Shown: in pieces, positions 45,008-58,600 of the stretch | How positions within the stretch are numbered: position 1 is the stretch's first letter | How the letters are laid out: every line of letters starts with the position of its first letter | Source of the DNA: Setophaga petechia | Lineage: Eukaryota > Chordata > Aves > Passeriformes > Parulidae | Assembly: GCA_024362935.1 (NCBI GenBank) | Contig: JANCRA010000004.1 | Coordinates: forward strand, 25,349,121 to 25,413,120 | Direction: 5' to 3' | Length of the DNA stretch: 64,000 bases | Notes under the pieces: model-generated | The model's input: only the letters and a program-made list of their open reading frames with translations | Databases searched by the model: none | Told to the model about the DNA's origin: nothing | Translations under genes and position numbers: made by a program

Positions 45008-45607
45008 TGAAGTAGGTCAGCACCTTTCCAGGACAAACAACTTTGCTGTAACTCTTGGAGTTAAGGACAACAGAGTGCAAGCACCAGAATGGGACTGAGA
45101 AGGGGGCATGCATGGACTATAGTGAGGGATCAAGACCACCCAAGACACCTGAAGCCCTCTGATCCATTTACAGAAAGGTCTGAAAGAACTGACTGTGTAT
45201 GATGACTTATTTGTATAGAAAATGAGAAAGTTGTATTCATGGCAGGGGAAAAAAAGGTATCCTCACAAAGACCAGGCACATGTGCACCACCTGTCCCTGG
45301 ACTTCCCATCAGCTGGAGCCATGCTGGAAATAGGACTCTGTCTCTGTATCTCACTTGCCTCCCCACTCCTCTTTAAATCACCTCTCTCTTTGTCTCTATC
45401 TCTTCCTCTCTCTCTCTCCCTGCCTCCTGCTCTCTCCCTTTTTGCCCTACCTCTTTATCTAAACCCCGCTGCTGTGTGCATGTTCTAGGAGATCAGGGAC
45501 TAACTTGTATCAATTCTCATGCCAAGTGTGGAATTTGCTAATAAACTTTTGTAAGCTTCTGCAGACCATCTGACTTTTGTTGCTCTCTTTGACCACAAGC
45601 ATCTACA
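45008..45607 (+). mobile_element. Solo LTR candidate, gammaretrovirus-like (ERV1), next to the CR1
   Basis: A 600-bp unit begins TGAAGTAGG and ends GCATCTACA, with ATAC on both sides (45004-45007 and 45608-45611), a 4-bp duplication as made by gammaretroviral integrases. It contains a long polypyrimidine tract (45372-45445) and AATAAA (45540-45545) about 60 bases before the end, followed by T/GT-rich sequence ending CA, all expected of an R-U5 3' end. No internal proviral sequence is present. The left border is the less certain one, because a 4-bp match can arise by chance and the element could start up to 60 bases earlier. Confidence 0.55.
45372..45445 (+). repeat. (CT)n-rich polypyrimidine tract inside the LTR
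   Basis: Nearly uninterrupted C/T sequence including CTCTCTCTCTC. It could form triplex DNA and is unusual for a retroviral U3/R. Confidence 0.85.
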
Positions 45608-45809
45608 ATACTTGGGTGTTCCCTTCCACTTAAGGACAGGACAGCACTGTGACTAGTGATGGCAATATAATATGTAAAGGGGCAAGCTTCAATCTGAATT
45701 AAGAACCTTTCAAAGTAACAGAAAATTGAGGTATAACAGTGTCTTTGTATCCTCTTCCAGAGGACAATGGATCAACAGAATAGGCATGATTTGGGTGTCA
45801 CATTCATGG

Positions 45810-45815
45810 TTTATT
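45810..45815 (-). terminator. Candidate FBP2 polyadenylation signal
   Basis: Plus-strand TTTATT reads AATAAA on the minus strand, 610 bases past the FBP2 stop codon, and is the first canonical signal found there. The 3' UTR would cover about 45790-46425. Confidence 0.5.
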
Positions 45816-46425
45816 ATAACTTGTACTTTGAACAGTGTGTGTAAATAACACATTCTATTTCCTGTTCTTGTGAGAAGTTAAATATCCTAGCAATGCTGCA
45901 GCCTTTTCATCTCTATTAATTACCCAAAATTTATATAATTTGCAGCTTAAAAATATTGTTTCAGACAGCATAAGACTTTTGCTCTTCTTAGGGCTGTCAA
46001 GATAAAAAGCATCTGCAAGAAAGTCTCTGACAGAAAATCCAGATAATGACATTGCAAATATTGATGCAGAAGTCCCGTTGCAAACAATGCCATCCAGGTA
46101 ATGTTAGATGTAAAATTTCAGATCAAATGGGGATACCAACACAACTCACTTCCTTTTGTTATATAAAGTATAAGTAGTTTTTATATTATATAAAGTAAGT
46201 AGTTTCTGTTTGTCATGACTCTGTCTCTGCACTTGCCCTGAATAAATCAGAATTAAAGGATTTTTACTTACACTTGCCTGCAAGGAGAAACAAAATTTTT
46301 CCTGCTCTTGTAAACTGGGACTTTCACTGAGAGATTGGTGGAAAATGCTAGAGTCCACTATTTTGAAAGGTAAAGCTTTTCCCAAAGACTGAAAATGGGA
46401 AAGCAAGGTCTGATGTTGAAAGACT

Positions 46426-46620
46426 TTAGCTGCTCTTCTGGTGTTTCTGTACACAAGCAAGGTATTCTTTCACATCGTCTGGAGAGCCAAGGATAAAAGG
46501 AACTCTCTGGTGAATATTCTCAGGTTTCACATCCAACACTGCTTCGGTCCCTGTAGTTGCTATGCCACCTGCCTGCTCGATGATGAAAGCCATAGGGTTG
46601 CATTCATAGAGAAGTCGGAG
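46426..46620 (-). CDS. FBP2: FBP2 exon 7 (C-terminus)
   Basis: Acceptor CTTTTTAG on the minus strand. Begins LRLLYECNP, which with the preceding GK completes the FBPase family signature and carries catalytic E280. Ends CVQKHQKSS with TAA at 46426-46428. 64 codons, as in the human gene. Confidence 0.96.
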   Translation of the reverse strand, partial: LRLLYECNPMAFIIEQAGGIATTGTEAVLDVKPENIHQRVPFILGSPDDVKEYLACVQKHQKSS

Positions 46621-49600
46621 CTAAAAAGAAAGAGGAAACATCTGATTGGCTATGGGGGAAATTATATCAAAGGACTTGCCAAAATTTAGCATTCTTTTTG
46701 TGATTTTAGAAAATTTTCTACCAAGCTTCAATTGACCTAAGTAGCAATGTCTTTCAGAGAGCCCTTCCTTCCCTCTCCTCACCTTTCCTAAAGCCTTCTG
46801 CTTGGAGGAACAGTGTGCAGACCTTACATCCAGGCATCACTACATAATTTCCAAGCTGACATAAAGACATACAGCACCACTGAAGCTGTATTTTGTCAAA
46901 AATGTCAAAAGTGGGTGTCCCACAGGCATCAGCAAAACAGTTAACCCGGCTAAGCTAAAAGTACTGGGAAAGAAAAGCCAAAATACCTTCTCATATGGAG
47001 TCTTTACATGTTAACTCAGAGCTTGGGATAATCGTGTTATGTTTAGTCAGGATATTTTGGAGTTGGAAACTTGATGCTCCCAGTTTCAAATTTCAGGATT
47101 TTATTGCTTCTCTTCAGAAATGTAGATAGATATTAGTGGCCTGAACTTATCCAGATTGTGGCTTCAGAAGGAGCTGCAGTTATTTATTAAAGGTAAAACT
47201 TCCCTTTTGGTTTGGACCCTGGTATCTGTTGACGCTTTTTTAAAATGTTACCTCTTGGGGTGAGTGTGTTCTGGTGAAATGCAAATTTATTTAGGACATA
47301 TGCCAAAAGTTTCTGTGTTTAAATGAACAGCAGTGATAGCTGGTCAGTTCTGAACAAATATTATTTCTGTAGGTTTATCTATGAAGTGCTCATGTACAAC
47401 AATATTAGTACATGTTTTGTTTAAAGAACTCTTGACATGTTCAAAAGAAGAAAAGTTTTCTGGGAAAAAGGAAGTGTGACAGAATGCTACTGTATAGAGA
47501 GACAGAGAAATGGGTTGAGCACAAGACTTCACTACCCATCATGCCTTTAACACACTGCAATAAAGCCATGATATACCACAACTTAAATAGCACTGTATTA
47601 CCTTCTTTCTTATCTTTAAAGCCCACTGAAGTGCTACTTCTGGTACAAGGACTCCATCTCTGAGGCAACATAGGACCAGTATCTTTCACTCTTCTTCCTA
47701 CTGCTTGGCCCAAATCTGGAAGGTCATGAGCCAGCCAAGAGCAGTGGTATCACCATGGAACCACGTTTCAAGTGTCTTGTTGCTACTGTGACTATGCAAC
47801 TTGAAGAAAGCAGTTTTTCATCAGGTAGCAGTGCAACTGCACTTAGGGATCTTCAGATGGGCTCTGTCTTCAGATAAGTTTAACATTTTCACCTATAGTT
47901 AGAGAACTATAAGCCTTAAGTTTATAAAAAATATTATTCAAAGGATACCATTTGAAAAGGAGATTTATTTGTTGTCTTGTCCTGTAGTGTTTATTGTGTA
48001 TTGTTTATAACAAAATAGCATTTAATTTTCTTTCTTTAACTTAAAAAAGGATCTGTAAATTTTAGGGCCTACATCCATGTAATTTGCATTTACTCTAAAG
48101 ACTTTTGATCAAGTCCTTTTGATAATTCCAGTGACATTTATTATTTTCAGCTCTTTAACCAAGTGCATAGACTGACTTTCAGGAGAAAGGTGATCAGGGC
48201 ACTTGCCACAAGAGTACTATTTCTCCAATAAGAAAAGATACATATGAAAAGCACTTTATACACCTGCACACTGAGACAGAAAGAAAACTTATTTTTAATG
48301 ACAGCATGTTTTGCTTCTTCCATTTCCCTCTTTATTGTGGCAGATCAAGCCAGCGCAATCCAATAATAAATGTGGGTTAACTCTGTGGAAACTATAAAGT
48401 TATGTAAGTGCTTTGTTCCTTTGTACTTTTGTACTGTTTTCCATTCTCTCTATTCAACAATGGTTTAGTACAGATTTCAAAACAAAAAGTTTCATCTGAA
48501 GAGGCCAGTCAGCAAACCCACTTTTTTCACATACAGCAAATTCCTTTTTGTCCCTTTCTCCTATGTACAAACAGATCCACATCATTTAGTGAGGGGTTTT
48601 TGTAGTGGTGTTTTGGGGTTTTTTTCTATGGGATGGTGATTCAAAAAATTAAATAATTTTTGCCTGAACAAACATGCAGACATTTTTGGTTGTATATTTT
48701 GAAGATAACTATTTTCCTGGTTTTGCTTTGAAGACCATTTGGATCTGCCGGTATTATGGTAAACACAAGCTCACCATGATGAAACCAATAGTCCTCTCTC
48801 CCTAAAGATGGTAGATATTGGGATATTCTGAGACCAGTGTGGGAGATGAGGCAGATTCCTTCATGTACCAGCAAAAACATTTGAATAGAAGGTTTTAAGT
48901 ATGGTGTAGATAAGGAAAGAGCGTATTCTTGGGAGTCAGAACACCATGTCCATCCTATTATGTACTAAGCCATTGATTTCCTAAGGATGACCTGGAGGTT
49001 ACTGCTGGTCTACAGATCATCTGTATGACTAGGTCTCTTAAAAAATACTTGTCTAGAAAGTTGATAATAAGGGTATTTGATACTGCAGAAGAGAAGTTGA
49101 GGTTGACAATGGTCCGTGGCCCATCTCTTTAAAGACTGACTGCATTGCATTGCACTGCATTGTCACAGTGCATTTTGTACTGGTGTCTAAATAGGACGTC
49201 ATATTTTCCTAAAATACTGAATGAAACCCACCTTCCACTGTAATCACCTTTTCTGACCAGGTAGTAGAACCCTGAGTTTGCAGAGCTGGTGATATAAGTG
49301 TCCTTTGGAAACAAAAGGTAGGAAAACCTTTTTTTCTAGCATTGGACAAAACCCTTTTTGGGGCTCAGGATGTCCCACTGGCAGGTGTGATAACTCTAGC
49401 TGCTAGTTTAAAGTGCAGAGGTTTTCCTTAGATCCATGTTGTATCTGGCAGCCATGCACAGGTAGTCTCAATGGCTTTCTATGGCACTGAAGTACTACCT
49501 TTAGAAAAATCCTTGGTCCTAAGCTCTAAAAATCCTAAAAATCCTAAATCCTTGGTTGCTGTGAAAACTACTTGAGTATTTAATATGAAAACACTTGAGT

Positions 49601-52600
49601 ATTTAATCTGAAAACACAGAGGAAGATTTCTGGCCTAAATTGGCAATTGCCTAAATTTCTTTCCTAAACTCGATTGCTGAGGGTAATTTTCATTAATAAT
49701 TTTTTTCTGCAGTGGAACAGTATTATTTGTTTATTTATCTAAACTATTGCTCTGGTAATACCAGAGATATAAGGTTGGCTAAGCTCCCCAGAAAGGAATT
49801 CAAATTACATACCTTTCCTTTAGGACTCTTCTGATTAGCGGGATACATGAAGATCCCACCGTACATCAATGTACGGTGAACATCAGCTACCATGGAGCCC
49901 ACATACCTGGCACCGTATGGGGAGCTGCCATCCTGAAAAACATAGAGCAAAGCACTATATTTACCAGGCTAGACAACTAGTAACGTGGCAAAATATAATT
50001 TTGGTATGAAGCAGGAATCAAAGCTGCTTAAATCAATGGCTGCTTATGGGTACTGCAATTATAATTCGGTACTGCAAAATGCTGAAATCAGTCCTGAGCT
50101 CAGCCTTTTGTAAGATGTGATTGTCTACAGGGTTCAAAGATAAGAGTTTTAAAGAGCTGCATTCACTCTGGTATGCAAACCAGAGTGCCTGTAATTTGGA
50201 TGTACAGTTTGGAATCAAACCCCAGCCTGTGGAGAAACAAGGGACTGAAAACTTCTTCACCTTATCAGAATAAGGTCAAAATAATTTGGTTTTTAATCTT
50301 TCACTGGTTCCTAAGCCAGAGCATGAGGAATGGTGTCACCCCTCTACATGTCCAGATGGTTCCAAGAGGACGCCAACTTTTATCTAGAATCTTACATGTC
50401 AGGTAGAAATTGGTCATAGCATTCATTCTGCAGCTTAGTTTGGGAGATTGCAATTTATTAATGAATGTAAATTTCCTTGCTTTCAGCTTAGAAATTGATG
50501 TCATTGAAGGATGGGCCATTTTAACAAGAGCAATCAAGGAAGTATTCATGTCAGTCTCAGGTCTGCTGGTCATAAAAATGGGTAGGTAGAAGATATAGAA
50601 GACAAGCAAGGTGTCTTGAACAGATAGAAGTATGTACAGTCGACCAAATAAGCTCCACTGAAGAAATTTAACATGTCGCTGTACCTTTATGAAGGGGAGA
50701 TACAAAATACAGATGTAAACTAAAGGAAAGCTTTTTAAGAAAAAAATTTTGCTGGTCTTTTCATGTTTCTCAGTCTGTCTTCAATAAAGTTGAGGAGGAA
50801 TTTTTATCTTCCCAGAACATTACTAGAGACCGAACTTCATGACTATTTAATAGACATATATGTTTTGTATTACAATGCTAAAAGTCTGAAAATATCTCAG
50901 TAGGGTTTTTTTCCTGTCTGGGTCATTTTTCTAATAAAAGATCTCAGCACTTTCTACAAAGATCATCCTATACTGATATTACATCTAGAAAAATACATAA
51001 AAAACTTGCTCAGCAATGCCAGCTCCAAGACCTTCAGACACCACAAGTTAGTCATCTTTCCCTGAAAAATCATAATGTTGGCTGGGGAAAAAAATCCACA
51101 ACTGGAAGGAAAAGAGAGAAAAACTTGAGAAAAATTGAAAAATATTCAATTCTATATTGAATATTTTTTTCTAATTGTTCAATGTGACTGTGAAGTATTG
51201 ATAATTATCCTCTATTAAAATGGGGAAAAAAATGTCATGAAATTACATATTATAAAGCAACAGAACACTAGGAAGTTAAGCTCTATGCTGCTAAACATAA
51301 GATTTGGATTTTTGATATAACTGATAATAAAATTAGAAAACAGACCTATTCCAGGCCTAGTTCAACTGTACATATGTTGTTTTTTATGATTCATGTTGCA
51401 CACATAAGAAGAACTATGAAAAATTCAGAAGAAAATAATGCAAACTATGAAAGATGGATAAGGCACAGCCTAGAGCTTTTACATTTAGTTTTGTTTAAAT
51501 CTGGTCCTATTAATTGTAGGCATAAATGAACAAATCTTTTAAGTATTTGTTCCCTTGTTTTTCACGGCTTATGCCCAAATAATTGCTTATTTAGGCTTCA
51601 AATGATAGCTTCTCATCTCACAGCTGTTTGTACTTGTGACTTCACAATTGTTAAAACCTGACATCAGGAAAAACCAAGCACCTTAAGAGGTATTAAGGAG
51701 AGAAAAATGTGAGTTTTCAGTTAAAATATGAAAGATATTATTATCATCTCAAATTACCTTTAAAAATACAATCAAAAGAAGAACTTTCTTCTGTGGTTTT
51801 AAGAGCTAATGAAGTAAGTCTAAAGAACAGTTTGTTAAGCACCAAAAAAAGCCATAACATATTAACAAGCAGCCCCTGAACCAGACTGCTAAGGATTGCT
51901 TCTATGATATTATCAAATAAGGACTCTGTAAACCACAGGTATGAAATTTAGTGACCATGAGCTGCACAGCTGAGCCACCTGTGTACACATCACCTGACAG
52001 GTTTGGAATGTGCTAGATTTCCTATTCACATGCAGATTATTTACATAATTTGTGTGTACATGGACTGTGTTATGCAAAGGATGCTTTGTGGGTTCCCTTC
52101 CAACTCAGGATATTCTAACCTCTAAGCATGAGATGCCACTGACAATTTTAGTTGCTTCTTACCCAGATAGATATTCACCAGCTAGAGACACAGTGCTCAG
52201 ACTGTGCTGAGAAAAATACAGATAAATTCCTCCCTTCTGATAAGGTTATCACTTGAACCACATATTGAAATAAAATTTTTACTTCCCTTAGCATACAGCT
52301 GTCTGCATAGAAGATTAAATACTCATTTTAATTAGTGAAATGTTATTTCTTGTTTCTCCAGTTTTGTTGCTCATGCATTTTTTTACAGATAAGAATGTTA
52401 ATAGGTGTTGCATGTGTATTGGTATATTTCCCAGGCATTCTTCTTAAACAAAATAAACAAAATAATAGAGCATGAATGCTAGACAGGTTCATCCCAAGTC
52501 CTCAGTAATGCCAGGCTCTGTATTTGCTCAATAAGCACTTCTGATTGCTTGGTTGATGCCAATGGAAGAGCTGGAGATCCTTCATGTTCCCTTGGTCAGT

Positions 52601-55600
52601 ATCCATGTTGAGTAAACTTGAGGCTACTCTTTGTTTTACCCCTTCTGCTGCTTTTTCTTTTTTTTGCTTGACTCAAAGGAACAAAAATGATACATAAAAG
52701 ATAGGTCCTGTGATTTTTTTTTTTCCTTCACATTCTGATAGAAGTTAAATTTTCATTTCTTTCTTCTACTGTTTTCTGACAGTCCTGGTCTTCCACAGCA
52801 GAACAAGACCAGGTTTTTCTTATATAAATATGATGACTGGGGTCGGAGGGAGCAAGAAATTTTTTCTACAGACTGCAACAGCAACACCCTGCGTCCCTTA
52901 CTCCATGTACAGATGTGGTGACAAAAGAATGGTAGGGTTACTAGTTTTTTTGTATCATTTGGACACAGCTGGGCTTCATACTGAAATGTGTTGTTGAGGC
53001 CATTTTTAATGGCACTGCTGAGACAAATTCTTAATGAGGGAGTCTCAATTGCATAGCTCTCATCATCAGCAAGCTGTGATGAGACACAACTTCTCTTGTG
53101 CTTGACTGTAGGAAGCAAAGATAAAAGTAGGTGTCATAGCAAAGTGTGACAATGTCCACAGGGTATTTCAAATACTACCAGTACCAAAGAAAAGCTAGGG
53201 GGAGGAAGAACCCATTTTAGGGAAGAGTTGTAGTAAAATTTGTCCAGAGGTGGTTTCTGGCCCAGCAGTGCCCACTAAGCATTGCAGACTGGAGTAAACC
53301 TGTTGCATTACAGGCAACTTTGCAAACAGAAGCTTGCTCTTCAAACTGGTTAGGCAGCAGTGTGATTTTGGCATGCTAAATAAAAAATCAGCTTCACTCT
53401 CATACTAGAAGAGATGTGGTTAGACATGTGTTTCCCACTACATGATAGTAGTAGGAGGCTTATTCTGGCCTGCAGAACATCAGCATTCTACTAGTGCTTT
53501 TTATTCAGAATTGATGCCTTAGGTAAATGGTGATCCACAAGAAAATGTGAGGGTCAGTGTGGTTTTGTAGTCCGAACTGTCTGATCTGGGACACTGCTGT
53601 TAGATAGTAAGGGGCAATCTCTCTTCTACTCATAAATGGTTATTTTTAGTATTTTGTTGCTAATGACAATGATATAGAACGTAGGATATCTCATGGATAT
53701 ACTGTACACACTGTACTTTTGTACAGTAGTAGTAGTACAATCAAAAGTACACACTGTACTTTTGATTCCCTGCTATATTTTTAACTTTTCAGTTTTTCAT
53801 GGCAATATCAGAGAGTCATCTGAACAGCATGTTGACCAAGAACCACAGAAAGGAGTTAAGAGAGGTAAGATCTAAGGAAGAAAAATGCAAAAAAGTGACA
53901 GATATCTAAAACTGATGCCCGAGGAGTATAGGGTGAATGATCTGCCTGAATAAGGAGGTGTTCCTCCATGCCCACGTAAGTTCCTCCTCAAGCCACAGGC
54001 AAGGGATATTCAGCAGACACCCTCACTACCCTTCTGCATGCTGCAGAGAGGGCGACAGAGACTGAAATGGTGAAAATCTCCACCTGGCTCCTGAAGGGAA
54101 GGCAGGGACATCACCAATGTGGCTGCAGCTGGGTAGCCTTACAGATGAGGCCAGGAAGAACATTTCATGCTACAGAGAAATGGCAAAATCTCTCTAGTCC
54201 TCCCACAATGCAACTATTATGTCCTTTCCAAATCAAGCAACTGAGTTATGCTGGTTCCAAAACTCAGGTTCATAACAAGCTTCAGATGGGCAGGGCATTT
54301 CCTTGTGCTTTGTGGCTATAACATTTGTGCCTCAGCCCTTCTCATGCTGGCAACTGTACATCTCAGAGCAGCAAAAAATGTGATTGTTCAGCACAGCTGA
54401 GAAGATTTCCTGTGCCCCAAATAACCCATGTGCTTCTCTGGTGCTTGCTTTAAAGTAACAAAAATATCTGTGAGCTTCTCTTGCATTAGACAAACAATTT
54501 CAATAGGCTTGCATCAAATGATGCACAGATTTGAGATAAAACAGTGTTTGCAAATGATTTTTTTCCAGTATGTCCTAACTTTAGGATTTAGGAAGTCACA
54601 TGATAAAGCTGTCCTCATTGATCCTGTGGGAAAATACCTCTGTCTGGTCTTTCCACTGACTTTGAAATCTCTTCAGTCTTTTCCTCATTGCCTGGGGTTG
54701 ATGCATTTGTTTAAGAATTTTACTTTAAACAACACTTTGGTGGTTTGCAAAAACACAAATTAATGACTCCACTCTTAGTGCATGATACTGGATACATAAC
54801 CTGGTATAACATCAGCAGAATGAGAAGCACAGATGTTCTTCCCTTTCCCAGCTGGATTTAGGGAAGTATGAAAGTTGTGTCATGGGCTTCTGCTTCTCTC
54901 ACAGCTGAACTGAATGCAGACTTAGAAGTCTCAATCTCAAATATTCAAAGTTAATATATTTAGAAGTCTGTGATGTTAGACTCTCTGTAGCTACAATCTG
55001 AGTAGTATGCAAAGGAGGGTTTGATACTTAGTCAGTAGTCTTGCAGCTATAGCTGATATGCCATATCAGCTATAGCTGATATGCCAAACCCAGATTTTTT
55101 TAGCTCAGAAGGAGGAGCTTATCATGGGACTACAGTTTAAATGCTTTATCATTATATTTCACTTTTACTGCACCTTGAGGTTTTTACTGAATCCATTTAT
55201 TTAACACAGACCATATTACAAGTATCCTTGACAACTAATAGCTTAAGAATAATCTGAGGGTTTTTTTAATAGGAAGAGTTTTAAAAACAGCTTCCTAACC
55301 AAATTAAGTCCTGATTTTCAGAGCCACACTTTTTAGAGAGCTTCCAGTTTTCCACATTGAGAGCTTGTGTTGTCCTCCTAGCATTGATAAGTTAAAACTA
55401 AACTGTATTTGTCCAAGAGTGTTCATCAGACATGGGATGTCTCTCTTTTAACCACCAAATATAGTTAATTTGTGCCTCACACCATTAGTTTAGGTTTTCT
55501 TCCCAGCCTATAGGTTGTTCATGCTCAATATGATGCAAGTAGACCTGTGCAAGAATGATACTGCATTTTTCAGATGCAAGAGGGTGCAGGAAGGAGAAGG

Positions 55601-58600
55601 TGATGCCAGCCAGATTCCTGCAAACACCTTCTGGTAAGCACATGGAATCTAGCCCTGAACACCCAACTGCACACATTACTGAACTGCATATTCAGACAAA
55701 GCTAGAAAATGAGAGTATCACCAAATCTGGCATGCACATTTCTGGAGTTTTGTTGAAAGATTTAGTTCTCCAGCACATTTCCCTTCACACAAACAAGTTA
55801 TGACTTTATTTATGAAAGTCTAAGTTATAAAAGATGTCAGGATGCCAAAAAAGGGTTCCATTACTTGGATATCCAAAAGGGACCAGCTGGTACGAAAGGG
55901 TTACATGGGTTTGAACTCAGGAAGAACTTCAAATCCTTTTCCATCAGCCAGGACTGCATGGAATGCAGTGCTTGCCAGTGCACGGTACACTGGGTACAGC
56001 GCTAATATTTTCTTACCTCAGGGAATTTCTTCTTCTGTAAATATTCTGTCATTGCAGGATCAAAATACTTTGCATAACCTTCATTGAGACTGTATACCTT
56101 CCCCTTCTTCTTGATTTTAACATCTTTGTCCACCAAAATAAATTCACCAAGACCCTGCAGGATAGGATAAATGAGGTATTAGCAGACAATTTTGTTGGCT
56201 TTCTGTAACAGTTGTCACACTAGACATGGCAGAAATACTAGCACAGTTTGATCCTTTCAGTATCAGTCTAGTGTATAAACTAACAATATTTCAAAAAGAC
56301 CAGAAAGCAGAGAATTTACACTAACTTAATGAAAACTTGTCACATCAGTACTATAAACAAAACCTAATTGGAATAGAGTATCAAAAGAACACAAATCAGC
56401 CCTGAAAGTAGATGGATCATGAATCTCTGTCCTCAAATTATAAGACTGCAAATTAAAAAATGACACTATCTTCTGACTTCTGGAGTCTTTTTGCCTATCT
56501 TGTCCAAATAACCTAATGTGAATGTGGTCAGCTACACCCATGTGTCGCTCTCTGCAGTTTGATTTCAACTTCCACCTTCTGTTACTCTGTCTCAAGCAGA
56601 GCAGTTCATCTCCCAGTTCTTTCTCTCTCTTGGAATGAGACTATTTACAAACATTACAAGAAGTTCTGGTAATAATTCATGCTTTTATTAAAAACAACCC
56701 CACAAAACCATAAAAGACCACAGTATGTTATTCCCCACATCTAATTCTGGTTTTGCAAATGAATGATCTTTCTAGCATTCCCACAGTAACACTCATTGTC
56801 TTCCTGGGCACTCAAGAGGTGTTTCTGGGCTCTCAGGAGTGGCACTTGTTCAGTTATACAGGGGTTGTTGGGCTTTTCCAAATTTTTGGGCACGCACCTT
56901 AGGTGACAGCCATAAAACTCTACTGCACTCAGGAAATGAAACATCACTTGGCTCAAGCTATCAAAAAAACAGTCCTTGCCTCAGGCTAAACAGTGAACAT
57001 GCTGAGGTTCTTATTCAGACAGAAAAAATCAAGAAGAAAATAAATACAGATTCCTTTAAGTGAAGACAAAGACGCAGTACAAATTAAATTTTCTTACATG
57101 TTGGTTTGAATGAAGATAGTTTCAGACACATAATTGAGAATTTAAGTTAATTTCACTTCTATTGAGTAGGAAAAAACCAAGCAGGTATTGCAACCAACAT
57201 GCTCGTATATTATTAAATATTTATAAAGAGAAGGTGGGATGATCCAGGATATGGAGAAAAGAATTGCATGAAGTGGATAGATTACAGAGACAAGGATTAA
57301 CAAAAACAAGTAAAACCAAGCACAGAGAGCTCTAAAAGACAGTGGCAATGTGATTAACACCATGACTGTACCGGATCAAGCATGAAGCAGTCCACTCCTT
57401 GCCCTGTGGAGAGGGCAACCAGCGTAGCACTACCATACAGGGCATAGCCTGCAGCAACAATATTGCGTCCAGGCTGTAAAGCATCTTTTTCAGAGGGCTC
57501 ATCATCTGTTTCCTGAGGAAAAATTACCATTTGAACCAAAGGTTAAATTCTGATAATGAACAATAGAAACAACTTTTCAATAATAATGTGCGACAGATTT
57601 CCTTTTTCTGTCTATGCAGGCCTTTGAAACAACAAAACCAGAGATTGTTACTTCCCCCACCCCTCGTTCAGAGCAGCTTGGTATAGGTACATGTACATGC
57701 TGGGACAGGATGTTGAGAGTTTGTTATTTTATACGTGTCGTGCAATCAATATGATACATGCCACAAAGCTGATCCCTTATTATAGCATTATATCCCCAGC
57801 TATTAATTGAGGATCATCAGAAAACTGAGACAGAGCAGAGATACTAATCTTCTGTAAATGTAACATAAGCTATGATGCTGACACCCCTCAGAGGGAATAA
57901 CTGAGAGATAAATGCTGTAATTAACATTACAAAAAAAATGCTCCCATAGTACAGAATAAAAGGGTATATGGTGCAACATGATGTAACCAAGCTTTTGCAT
58001 TGGTCTCTTCAAGTGAAAGGATGCTTAACTGAAGGAATATAAATGTTCATCTGTTGTATACAAATGCTCATCATATTATATACAAAATAACAAATGCATT
58101 CGGCTATGTAAAGTGTGCATGTTTGGAGGTACTCATTTATAAGTCTACACAGAATATTCAGGCGGCATTTTACTTCAAGCTTTTAACCAATTTCTGACAC
58201 TTATCTTTTGATTTGGCACTTTGGTTATCATGGAGCAACAGTAGCCCAAGCAGATAAGGTGCAAATATTTCCAGCCAGCTCTAGGGCTGTGCCTCAGCCA
58301 TGGCTTACAAGAGTTTGTCTGGTGGGCTGGGTAAGGAGGACAGCCAACAGTACTTGGGAAGGCTGGTTAGAGCCTTCATCTCCTGCTGCTACAGAATGGG
58401 CCAGGATTGCTTGATATTAATGTTTATTTAAAAGTTCATCACTTATGGTGGGTCTCATATGGATGTTTTGGTGGTGGTCCACGGGGAATTGAAGTGAAAC
58501 ACTCCCCTTTCTTCAGACCATGGCTTAGTATTTTATTGTTCCCAACTCAGACAGTTTCTCAGTGATTGCACAGGTTTATTTAGATTGAGTAGCAACTAAA

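Larger units (their letters stand above)
49933..56016 (-). other. FBP2 intron 5
   Basis: The largest intron, 6.1 kb, AT-rich, with no coding content recognised. Contains two perfect inverted repeats (53739-53767 and 55044-55078), listed separately. Confidence 0.85.
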
